DNA of 64,000 nucleotides from positions 62,001-126,000 of the forward strand of contig BLJB01000115.1 in assembly GCA_013423325.1 (NCBI GenBank). The letters run 5' to 3'. Of this stretch, positions 33,180 through 42,393 are shown piece by piece. This DNA comes from Usnea hakonensis. Taxonomy: Eukaryota; Ascomycota; Lecanoromycetes; Lecanorales; Parmeliaceae. How positions within the stretch are numbered: the stretch's first letter is position 1; each line of letters starts with the position of its first letter. Made by a program: the position numbers and the translations under genes. The notes beneath the pieces are model-generated. The model saw only the letters and a list, made by a program, of their open reading frames with translations, was not told where the DNA came from and made no database searches.

Positions 33180-34058
33180 ATGTCATCACTTCGTTATCTC
33201 AATCAACAAAATCCCTTCTGGGAGCGCTTCGGCGGGCTCGAGGGCTACAACGCCAATCACCCTTTCGCCAACGCCTACAACTTTGAGTCTCGTGAACCTC
33301 GTGGACCCTCCCCGCCTGAACACTCGGCAGCCCCTCCCCCCGAGCACGATGATCCTCCTTCCCCTCCCCCACCAGGTTCCCACGACCACCCCTTTGGCCC
33401 CAATTTTCCTTTCGGCGGACGTCGCGGCGGGCCTCATCATGGAGGACACCATAGATCTCATGAACATCACCATGGGGGACCACACGGCCACGAACGCCGC
33501 GGCGGCTTCGGCGGACGTGGTCGTGGAGGCTGGGGTGGTCTCGGCGGCCTCTGGGGCGGGCCTTATCCTGGGGCCGGTGCCGGCAACTTCGACATGAGCA
33601 AACTCGCAGACTTCGTCTCGCAATTCGTACCCGAAGATTTACTCTCCAACCTTGCCCCTAAGGATACCGCCGCCACGAGCAGAGATGGCGCGAGCGCAAA
33701 CAGCAAAGACTTCACCCCTCCCGCTGACATCTTCGACACCCCAGACGCCTATGTCGTGCATGTCTCCCTGCCCGGCGCCAAGAAAGAAGACGTGGGTGTG
33801 AACTGGGACGCCGATAAGAGCGAACTCAACATCGCGGGCGTGGTCTACCGCCCCGGAGACGAGGAGTTCCTCAAGACATTGGCGCTGGATGAGCGCAAGG
33901 TGGGTGTGTTCGAACGGAAGGTAAAGCTGGGCAGTAAAGCGAATCCAGCGAACGTGGACGCGGATGGGATATCGGCCAAGATGGAGGATGGGGTGCTCTT
34001 GATTACGATCCCGAAGAACGAAGAGTTTGTCGATGTCAAGAAGGTTGATATTGAGTAG
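33180..34058 (+). CDS. Small heat shock protein (HSP20 / alpha-crystallin)
   Basis: Single exon, 292 aa. The start MSSLRYLNQQNPFWERFG is typical of fungal small HSPs. Residues 40-70 are Pro-rich. Residues about 75-135 are an unusually long Gly/His/Arg-rich segment (GRRGGPHHGGHHRSHEHHHG, GGFGGRGRGGWGG). The alpha-crystallin domain starts near residue 180 (FTPPADIFDTPDAYVVHVSL) and ends with GVLLITIPK; a short VDVKKVDIE tail follows. It is an ATP-independent holdase that keeps unfolded proteins soluble under heat or other stress. The upstream HSE suggests Hsf1 control. Confidence 0.92.
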   Translation: MSSLRYLNQQNPFWERFGGLEGYNANHPFANAYNFESREPRGPSPPEHSAAPPPEHDDPPSPPPPGSHDHPFGPNFPFGGRRGGPHHGGHHRSHEHHHGGPHGHERRGGFGGRGRGGWGGLGGLWGGPYPGAGAGNFDMSKLADFVSQFVPEDLLSNLAPKDTAATSRDGASANSKDFTPPADIFDTPDAYVVHVSLPGAKKEDVGVNWDADKSELNIAGVVYRPGDEEFLKTLALDERKVGVFERKVKLGSKANPANVDADGISAKMEDGVLLITIPKNEEFVDVKKVDIE

Positions 34059-34415
34059 GAATATGGGATACAATGGGGCGGAAGGAGTAGGATTCGTGCA
34101 GATGGGGTTTGTCTTGGTGCACTCTGGACACGGAAGAGCATAGTGTAGGATAGATAGCATGCATAATATTCCGGACGAAGTAACGGACAAGAAAAAAAAA
34201 TACAGAAAAGGATTTCAGCCGCAAACCAATCATCTATCTCCACGCTGCAAATCACTCCCCCTCCAACACTCTTCTCATTCTCCCATCCAATTCACCCCCT
34301 CATCGTCTCCTCCGACAACATAAATCCTTCCTTCACCCTTTCCATTCCGTGTTCTTCCACCCTCTTCCTTTTGAAACCCTGCCGCATCCTTCCCCCATCC
34401 CTCCAGGCCCCCAAC
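34059..34415. other. Intergenic, CT-rich leader
   Basis: After the HSP20 3' flank (a 10-A run near 34191-34200) the plus strand is CT-rich from about 34250 to 34415, like a fungal core promoter and 5' leader. It precedes the micro-ORF at 34416. Confidence 0.4.
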
Positions 34416-34517
34416 ATGGCCACCCTCTCGAAGCACTCCAATCGCAACTCAACCTATTCATCCACATCGGAATACATCGACCACCTGCTTGACAATGAGG
34501 ACCGAGCGAGGATATAA
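34416..34517 (+). CDS. Micro-ORF candidate (33 aa)
   Basis: An ATG in strong context (CCAACATGGCC) follows a long CT-rich leader and opens a 33-codon frame. It is Ser/Thr/Asn-rich at the N-terminus and ends in an acidic amphipathic stretch, EYIDHLLDNEDRARI. Leader and start context look like a real fungal gene, and the C-terminal half has the charge pattern of a helix. I know no family. It could be a short regulatory peptide, the first exon of a longer gene, or chance. Confidence 0.35.
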   Translation: MATLSKHSNRNSTYSSTSEYIDHLLDNEDRARI

Positions 34518-36553
34518 GAAGCGTGCGGCAAGCAGCAGCGTCGAAGTGGGGGCGCAAAATCTCTCTTGGTATCATCCAATTTAGATGATCTACAGGCAAA
34601 CATGGATGTCAAATCATGTCATGCATAAGAAAGCGGGTACTTATGCAAGGTCGATTCTGAGTTGTGACAGCAGGTCCGTGGGTGACTTTTTTAAACTTTT
34701 CCCCTACCTTTTTTCCTCTCTGACTCTCTGACAGACTTTCCTTCCCACAGGAATGAACGGCAAGGGAATTGGGAAATCACACTTCTCTTACATCCAGCAA
34801 ATTAAAGGCCCAAGGTGACGGACGAGACATGACGCTCAGACAACGGGAGTAACTGCTTCATACATGTTGTCTTTTAGTCATAGGGTTTTACCCGCAAGAA
34901 AGCAAACATGTCAAGTCTGGATCTTGGGGACGAGGTGAAACTCTGCTCGATGATTAGTGCTTTTCTGATGTCAATTGCAATTCGTGAAGAATGGTGATGC
35001 ACTCGTTGACGAAGCTTCAAGCTATCTAGTCCTGTAGATGGTGTCCACGTTTATCCTTCAGAGCTTGGCGGTGCAGCGTACCTTAGATACATACATGGTC
35101 AAGGACAGGAAGAGATGATGCTTAAAGGTGTCCCAAGAACTTAGGCAGAATATCCATTGATCATATCATATAGCCCTGGGTTATCCAAGGACCCCGAGCC
35201 AAGGCATCAAACTGTGGCCTAAAACAAACGCCGTCACTCTTGAAGTACGGGGCAGTCGGGGACCAGGGATGCATCGCGCACTAACGTCTCAGGCACGCTG
35301 CACCGCATGGTTCTAGGGGTTCAAAGCGGAGGAAAGTGACCAATCGGATAATCCCGTCAACGATTCTAGACCAAAGATTCCCCCTTTTCTCTCTTTTTTT
35401 TAAGTAAATCTTTTAATTCTTTTTCCCCCAGCATGAGATCATAGAGTGAAATAATCAGGCACAATTTGTGAAGAAAGTGTGGGATTCTGGGGGTTTTTAT
35501 TTTCCCTATGCCCCTGAAAAATGTTCTCTTCAGCATACTTTAAGGAGGTCAATTAGGCAATGCTGTTAATCAAATATGTAAAACGTTCGTAGTCCATGTG
35601 TACTAGCATTTGGAATCATTATTATTATTCGTGGTCTATGGAATAATAATAATTCATATTTCTCTGTACGGCCAAGTTTTGTTTCCATCAGCCAGCCACA
35701 CCAACTTGGACCGTTGAAACGTTGACTATTGCCCGTTACTGGCCATACTTAGGTAACTTTACTTTACTTCATGCGAGCAACGGCACGTAAAAGGTACCGA
35801 ATATTCTGGAAATCGCCACTTGAACACGTCCGGGTTCAGGTACTCTGTACTCCGTACTGCTGGATCTGCTGCGACGCGCTACGCCTACAGCCCACTATCA
35901 CTCTAAGCACTCTAAGGTAAGTACCTAAGGTAACCAGAATCCGCCTCCCCCGATCACTCTAAACCGCATTTGCGACTCCTCAATTTATCAATCTCTACTA
36001 TTTTTTCACCCGTGGTGCCAGTATCCTTCCCTAAAATCCTTATACTACTCTCGTTAATCTCCATCTCTTTCAGCTCCGTCCATTCATCGTCTGGGTCGTC
36101 TAGGGCTGGCTCCTGCGCAAACACCAAACTCACGGGAACTTTCTCTTTCAAGAATTTTACTAAAAAGTCGCGTCGAAACAAAATAGCCCGCCGATCTCTT
36201 TCCAACACCGACGATTCTTATACTTTTCACACATCATACAACCTCCTGCACTGCATCATCTATCAAGATCCCCATCTCCACGCTGTACTACACACGATAC
36301 ACTGCCGTCTGCGCATCTACCCACACCCTATCCTTTAGCGCAGCATTGAATCCGCTATCATTATCACATCAACTAAACCATAGGGACATAGACACGGCAC
36401 GCATCGATGCTTGAAACAATCCAGTATCTTAAAAAAGCTATCTACATGCGTTATCATCAGTCGGCTATCGATATATGACAGCCCTTGACAATCCGTCTAC
36501 ACAATTGGCGATCGGCAAGAGAGTCGCCACAGACGACAGGCGCAGCGGTCACT
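34518..36553. other. Long intergenic region
   Basis: No confident gene. It contains a 13-bp perfect inverted repeat at 35618-35653 and TACC/GGTA-rich short palindromes around 35750-35930. A minus-strand frame of protein-like composition lies at 35954-36208 but has no ATG (see findings). The final 200 bp form the promoter of the next gene. Confidence 0.45.
35618..35653. repeat. 13-bp perfect inverted repeat with 10-nt loop
   Basis: ATTATTATTATTC at 35618-35630 is the reverse complement of GAATAATAATAAT at 35641-35653. This could extrude as a hairpin. It may be a simple-sequence accident or a miniature element end; no target-site duplication was identified. Confidence 0.6.
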
Positions 36554-39500
36554 ATGAAACGCTTTCGATCACGGAAGAACTCGCCCGACGGAGGCCAAGG
36601 AAGTCGAAGACCCTCCACCGACTCTGATCCTCCAGCTTTGCCATTACCGTCGTTTGCATCGATGAGATGGGGCGGGAAGAGAAAGGCCGCACTACAACCC
36701 AAGCCGGAAGTCGACATAGCAGCCGCCCTACCGGCCACGGAGGACTTTCGCACAAGCCTGCTCATGCCGAACCTGTCAGCCAGGTTCAGTATGCTTCGAG
36801 AGCAGGACGACCCACTGTCGAAGATTGGGAAGGCCAACGATGACAGCGTGCTCTTCCCGAAGAGAGCATCGCGTCTGGATCTCTTCAAGGGACACGGCCT
36901 TTCTGAGGTATCTGAGGCGGACACTCTCCGCGGATCCATACGCCCTCCTTTCGCATCTGCAAGAACAGAGTCCTACGGCTCCGGTGGCTATGACACGGAC
37001 GATACCAGTGTCATGAGCAGGTCCAGGCCTGGCGAGGGTAATACTATGTTTGGAGGCCGGCAAAAGATATACAAGATACCTGTTGGAGGTTCAGGATCAG
37101 TAAAGCATTTTGGATCGAAAGATGATGAGGAGCTGCCGTCAGGTGTGAACATGGGGGGAAAGGCGCTATATGAAAATGATATCGCAATGTCTGCCTTTCA
37201 GAGGCTTCGAGAAGAAGAGAGGCAAGAACGGGAAAGAGCCGATCTGGAGCAACCACGGCTATCGAAAGAACAAGATCGCGAAGACTCCCCGCCACTTGCA
37301 AAATACAATCGGAATCGAGAAACCACATCCTCTACCAACTCCGGCCCATCCCAAGCCCGAACGTCCACAGCTGCGACTTCCCTTGCCTCTCAGAGATCTG
37401 TTTACTACGAAAACATGAGCATCTCTTCTCATGCCCTGCCACCCACTACACAACCAGGCTCCGCTGGCTCAGATCGCCCTTTCCCTAAGACGACAAGGAG
37501 ACTGTATAGGCAGGACCTCGACCAGCACATGCATGAACAACAATCTTCGGCGATACACAGACTCGAGTCGCTGAACAAATCGCGGTCAGTCGCTGGAGTG
37601 CCCGCAACTCGCGGTCCTCAGCAGTCTAGGAGTGCTACTGGGCTGAATGATCGTTTTCAACGGGGAGGACCGCTGTACGCATCCAGTAGTTTTCGTGCTG
37701 GTAGTCCGCCTCCGTCTACCATACCGGCTAGAATGGAGGATTTCGACTTGGGCCTCATTCCTGATCAAGCTGGCAACAATCTCGCAGACTCTGGTTATGG
37801 CAGGTCTCCTCCTGTGAGCCCACCCATAAGCCCAAGCCATGACTCACACGACCATGATGGGACCTTCTTAGCCGCTCTAGAGCCTAATGATATCGGCAAA
37901 GCCACGGCTTCTGGTGCCTTCAACAAGCCAAAATTGCAATATAACGAGCAGCAGTACAAAGAAAGACAGATTCAGCTTCTCGAAGGCAGAAACACTCCAA
38001 GCCCACAGCTCATACGGTCTTTCTCCCCACAGGCGCTCTCAATCGATGAGCAAACAAGCGGCCGCAGCCGCAATAATTCTCTAGGGAGCACCTTTTCCAG
38101 AACCGAATCAGTCAAACAACCATGGGAGCACCACAGAGAAGACCGTGTTTTAAGGGCTGTTCCAGAAAGGGAAAGCAGAGACAGCTCACCTCCCGTCAAC
38201 GAGCATCATATCAGTGCAGCCATGGAGCGAAGTTTCTTGGCTGGAAGGAGCAGCAGCGATGTTGCTGAAAGCGAATCCGAGGCCGAATCAAAGTCGCCCA
38301 TAAGATCATCTACCTCCAAATTTCAAAGCTTTTCGTATCCTTTGCCGCCGGCAAAGCCCGTCGAGTTTGACCAGCGGCTCAATTTCGATCCCGAAGCTAA
38401 TCATCTCACGACCCCAGCCGAAGAAAGCGCCTTTGATAGCCGGAGTAACTTCAGCGAAGTTACGATAACACAGGCAAAGGAGAAGATTGATATCAACAGG
38501 ATAGACGCCGACTCCCCAACATTGGGTCCGGTGGTAGCTACGAATGGACTGAGCGGTCTTGTACACACACATCTGCGGAATGACAGTGGTCAATCTTCGA
38601 TATATCCCGAAGACACCCCCAGACTAGACAAATTTCCTGTCGAGGTTCGCCAAAGCATCTTTGGTCACGAGTCTGCCCTTCAACATTCACGACAAGGATC
38701 AAAAGATGACAGTGGTATAAACGGCGAATATTGGGTCAAGGACAGGAGAGGGTCCGAGCAGAGCAGTATAGTGGCACCACCACCGCTGTCTTTTGCCGCT
38801 CGACATATAATGCAACAGGCTACAGCACTGAAGGACAATCAAGCAAATATGAATGCGCAGCAGATGTCGGCCAACGGCAAATCGCAGCAGGTTTTGGGAG
38901 GTGGAGCTCCCCGATCCGGTCATTCTCGAAACGGTTCAAATACATGGCAAGACCAGCTCAAGGTTCACCACGAACGTGTTGGAAGCACCGAGACGCAACA
39001 TGAGCGTGAAGGCCTTGCCAATGAGATGGCGGAAAGGCGGCGCAGAGTTCAGGCAAATCTCAGGACCTTCGTGGAGGATGACAGTAGATCCCCGAGCCCA
39101 GCGCCTAGTGGTCGGCCCCACGAAGATGGCCTATCAAAACCAAGACATCAATTCGGAATACTCAAGAAGACTTCGCGAAGCTCTCTAGTTGGAAAGCAAG
39201 AACGTCCATCAAAGGCCATGAAAATGCTCGGAATCAGACCAGGAGAGGCCGGAAATGACGCATCACCATCTTCACCAGATTCGCTCGTAGGACGCGGCCC
39301 ATTCCATAACCGGCTCACAACATTAGATAAAAAAGCCTCTCAACCGAAACGACCTCAAGATCCATCTCAGCATTCAGGCAACGGCCCGTCTTTCAGACAA
39401 CCGTTGTCCAAACATGACCGAAACCAGGAGAATCCTGTGGAAAGAAAATCGTCGCCTTCATCGAAGTCAGGCTCTTCCTACTCTGACAACTCGGAGAAGC

Positions 39501-40540
39501 GACCTGAGTCGGGCAGGGAAGGTGCTCCAATGCCGAGCGTGGATTGGAGTCGTGTCAATGGCTCAAATCAAACTGCGGCAGGATATGAGGCAAGAGATCT
39601 GCACAATCCGAGATTCTCCGATGAAGTGGCGGATGACATGACCCGTATCGGCTTGCCGCCAGCCGGAAGGTCACAGTCAGCAATGTCTCAACACCATCCC
39701 ATGTCACCCACCGAGCGGTCACAGTCTGCGATGGGAGGCCGTCTTCGAAGCAATAGCAAGCCTGTCACTCCACCGTATTTCGAGCCGCGCGCCACGCCAC
39801 CGGGCACCCCCTATATGATCAACCCAAGGCAATTTTCTCGTGCTCCTCCGCCGGGGACTCCGTACATGATCAACCCGAAGACATCGTCCCGTCCTCTAAC
39901 AAATCGGCCTCGTGCAGAATCCATAGCCACATCAACCGAGAGCCGACCTTCTGACTCCTCCATGACTTCCGCCCCAATGATGTTCCCCTCTCACAGCTCT
40001 CCTAGCCATGCATACAATCGGCCTGGGAATCATCACAAACGTTCTGTGAACAAACAAGACATATCGGAGCCTACCTTCGTCTCATGCACCTCCTCTGTCG
40101 ATACCGTCAATCTGCCGCCAGGTGCCAGCCTTTCCAACGGCATGGACGCAACCAGTCCCACGCGCGGCCCGCCACCTCCGATCCCTGTGCGCGACTCTCG
40201 CAGAAAGCGCACCCAAACCTTTCTACAGGCACTGGCTCGCAATGAAAAGGCTCCTGAAATGAGCTCCGTGGAGACAGCGCCTAGTGCTCAAGGAGATGAC
40301 CCCTACGAGGAACGCAGCACGTTCTCAGCAGATGACGAACCAACAACATCGACTAAGGTGAGGCAAAGACTGAGAAAGACGAGCAGTGAGGGAGGGATGA
40401 ATGCGAAAGCTGCCAGGCAGGCAGCGTTGCAAGCGCCGAGTCCAGCTGTGCCCAAATTTGAGGTGCAGAGTCCGGGTATGGACCAGCATTTTCCTTATCA
40501 AGCGCAAAAGGACGTTCCTGCTAGCGCCGTGATGTTCTGA
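36554..40540 (+). CDS. Large disordered fungal protein, conserved N-terminus
   Basis: Single exon, 1328 aa from ATG 36554; the frame extends upstream without a further ATG. The N-terminus is ordered-looking, including MKRFRSRKNSPDGG, ALPATEDFRTSLLMPNLSAR, DDSVLFPKRASRLDLF and GRQKIYKIPVGG. I recall similar stretches in uncharacterised Pezizomycotina proteins. An acidic/basic heptad-like helix follows (FQRLREEERQERERADLE). The remainder is Ser/Pro/Gln-rich with many SP sites. It has two internal repeats: PPGTPYMINP at 39797-39826 and again at 39848-39877, and RSQSAM twice near 39670-39735. No enzyme motif or membrane segment. Function unknown; phosphorylation-regulated scaffold is a guess. Confidence 0.8.
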   Translation: MKRFRSRKNSPDGGQGSRRPSTDSDPPALPLPSFASMRWGGKRKAALQPKPEVDIAAALPATEDFRTSLLMPNLSARFSMLREQDDPLSKIGKANDDSVLFPKRASRLDLFKGHGLSEVSEADTLRGSIRPPFASARTESYGSGGYDTDDTSVMSRSRPGEGNTMFGGRQKIYKIPVGGSGSVKHFGSKDDEELPSGVNMGGKALYENDIAMSAFQRLREEERQERERADLEQPRLSKEQDREDSPPLAKYNRNRETTSSTNSGPSQARTSTAATSLASQRSVYYENMSISSHALPPTTQPGSAGSDRPFPKTTRRLYRQDLDQHMHEQQSSAIHRLESLNKSRSVAGVPATRGPQQSRSATGLNDRFQRGGPLYASSSFRAGSPPPSTIPARMEDFDLGLIPDQAGNNLADSGYGRSPPVSPPISPSHDSHDHDGTFLAALEPNDIGKATASGAFNKPKLQYNEQQYKERQIQLLEGRNTPSPQLIRSFSPQALSIDEQTSGRSRNNSLGSTFSRTESVKQPWEHHREDRVLRAVPERESRDSSPPVNEHHISAAMERSFLAGRSSSDVAESESEAESKSPIRSSTSKFQSFSYPLPPAKPVEFDQRLNFDPEANHLTTPAEESAFDSRSNFSEVTITQAKEKIDINRIDADSPTLGPVVATNGLSGLVHTHLRNDSGQSSIYPEDTPRLDKFPVEVRQSIFGHESALQHSRQGSKDDSGINGEYWVKDRRGSEQSSIVAPPPLSFAARHIMQQATALKDNQANMNAQQMSANGKSQQVLGGGAPRSGHSRNGSNTWQDQLKVHHERVGSTETQHEREGLANEMAERRRRVQANLRTFVEDDSRSPSPAPSGRPHEDGLSKPRHQFGILKKTSRSSLVGKQERPSKAMKMLGIRPGEAGNDASPSSPDSLVGRGPFHNRLTTLDKKASQPKRPQDPSQHSGNGPSFRQPLSKHDRNQENPVERKSSPSSKSGSSYSDNSEKRPESGREGAPMPSVDWSRVNGSNQTAAGYEARDLHNPRFSDEVADDMTRIGLPPAGRSQSAMSQHHPMSPTERSQSAMGGRLRSNSKPVTPPYFEPRATPPGTPYMINPRQFSRAPPPGTPYMINPKTSSRPLTNRPRAESIATSTESRPSDSSMTSAPMMFPSHSSPSHAYNRPGNHHKRSVNKQDISEPTFVSCTSSVDTVNLPPGASLSNGMDATSPTRGPPPPIPVRDSRRKRTQTFLQALARNEKAPEMSSVETAPSAQGDDPYEERSTFSADDEPTTSTKVRQRLRKTSSEGGMNAKAARQAALQAPSPAVPKFEVQSPGMDQHFPYQAQKDVPASAVMF

Positions 40541-42393
40541 CCTGCAAACCTGGTATTGCTCGAACCATCTCATCGTCCCTGACCGCAGAACTCTCGGGAT
40601 ACGGTCTGGCTCGGGGGGAAAAAAAACGTCTTCTTTTCCTCGGGCACGTAGTATGAATTCGGTGTTGGCTGGGGCTCGGAGGAACGGTCCACCGCATTTC
40701 CACTCGGTTTAGAAAAACAAACGTCTCGCAAGAGAAAACGAATTACTGCAGCATATCGACTGCGCGAAATCTGATACCACCTTTGCGGGCATATTCCGGA
40801 GAAGGCGGATCTAGCATTGTTTTTTTTTTTTTTTTTCCGGCGGTGATGAGATGAGATGAGATGATACACCTTATGTACGACCATGCGTTGTCTCTTTTTT
40901 TTTTCTTTTTTCTTTCTCTCCCTATTGGGATGGAAAGGGGGAAGGGGGAAAAGAAAGGCCCTTCTTTCCACCTCTTTTTCGCTAATGTGTTGTTGGCCAA
41001 CGATCAGCTGGATTGATCTTGCTTGAGCCCCTTACCACCCCTTCCTTCATCCACCTCACACCCTGGCGGCCATCTTTTGGTGCTTATTCTATGTATATAC
41101 ACACAACTTGTTATATTAGAGAGAGAGGGAGACTTTTTTACGATAGGATAGGCTAGGATAGGATAGGAAGGGACGGCTTTAAATTAAAGTACGCAAACTA
41201 CCGTATTGAAGCTTCTTGCTCGCTTGCTTGCTTGCTTGCCATTTGACAAACCATTACTTCTTGGACCTTTCTGTTGTTGTTGGACTTTTTTTGTTTTTTG
41301 TTGTTGGTTTTTTTACCGCTGACTACCTATGTAGGTGCGTGCGTAGCATAGCGTACCTAGCGTAGCGTAGATAAGATCTCGTAGAGGCTGGCTATTGGTT
41401 CGTGGAGGACGAGGTCATACATATGTGTACATACAGAATCCAACACGATTCGAATGTATATCTTCTCAGAACCATCACATATCTCCACCCCCTTCACCCC
41501 TCCACCCCTCTCTCCCTCCCTTCCCTCCCCCTCACCATCCCCATCCCCCCCTCCTCTCCACAGCCCCCCCTCCTCTCCACAGCCCCGCATAAAGCCCAAG
41601 GCGCCATGATGAGAAAGAAGGTCGTCAATCACCCACACCCCGCCCCTCAGCGCTCCACTGCCGCCCCAACCCCAAAACAACAAAACATACAGACAAGACG
41701 ACCCAGAAGGGTAGGGACATCTGTTGTGTAGTATTGAAGTGGAGGAAGGGGAGGAGGGCGATGATGGGCGGGTGACGACATCGCTGTTTGTGTTTCCCTC
41801 AAGTTTTCGGAGAGCCCTCTGTTGTTCAAGCAATTTCTGGAAGAGAAAGCAATGTCTCTAAGCCCCCAGTGGTTCAAAAGGTGTCTGGAAGAGAAGGAGC
41901 GATCAGCAGTAATCAATAGCAGTGTGTGTTCATTCTAGCAGGTCAATGGCCAAAGCCACGCGAGTTTTACGAATCGAGACATATCTTCAAGCGGATAGTC
42001 ACAACATAACCAAGCGTGCCGAGCACAAGGGAAAGAAGGCAAGGGAGAGTCTATGTATGCATGTTTGAGTAATTCGATCTCGAGGAGGTCGTGCGCAATG
42101 AGCATCGCCGTGACGACGCCATGGGGCACGCGAAGAAGCCCTGATTTCATCTATGCAAAGGGGGTATCGTCGCAAGCCCCCTACCTATGCGTCCTGTAAG
42201 CTTACGCCAGTCATTAAAGAATGCCTAGAACGAGGGAAAAGAAGAGAAAATCTCTTCCGCTCGTCGTATCATGTCCAGCCATCATCGATTCATACACGTT
42301 GCCACAACACAACATAACCATACCGTCTTGATCTTCTCCCGTACTCATGCGCACAGGCGAATTCTCGTTCGTGAAAAATATAAATGGACTGGC
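40541..42393. other. Convergent intergenic region rich in simple repeats
   Basis: Between the 3' ends of the 1328-aa gene (+) and the TRF4-type gene (-). It holds a T16 run near 40820, a GATAGGATAG-type tract near 41143-41170, GCTT repeats near 41216-41240, an AGCGTA/GCGTAG tract at 41345-41370, and a CT-rich block at 41480-41580. A 48-bp-spaced imperfect duplication lies at 41821-41905. Frames here are low complexity and unsupported. Confidence 0.5.

Noticed and set aside
41357..41833. 158-codon minus-strand frame with Gly/Glu/Asp runs
   Set aside because: The low-complexity part is the complement of a CT-rich tract; no family.
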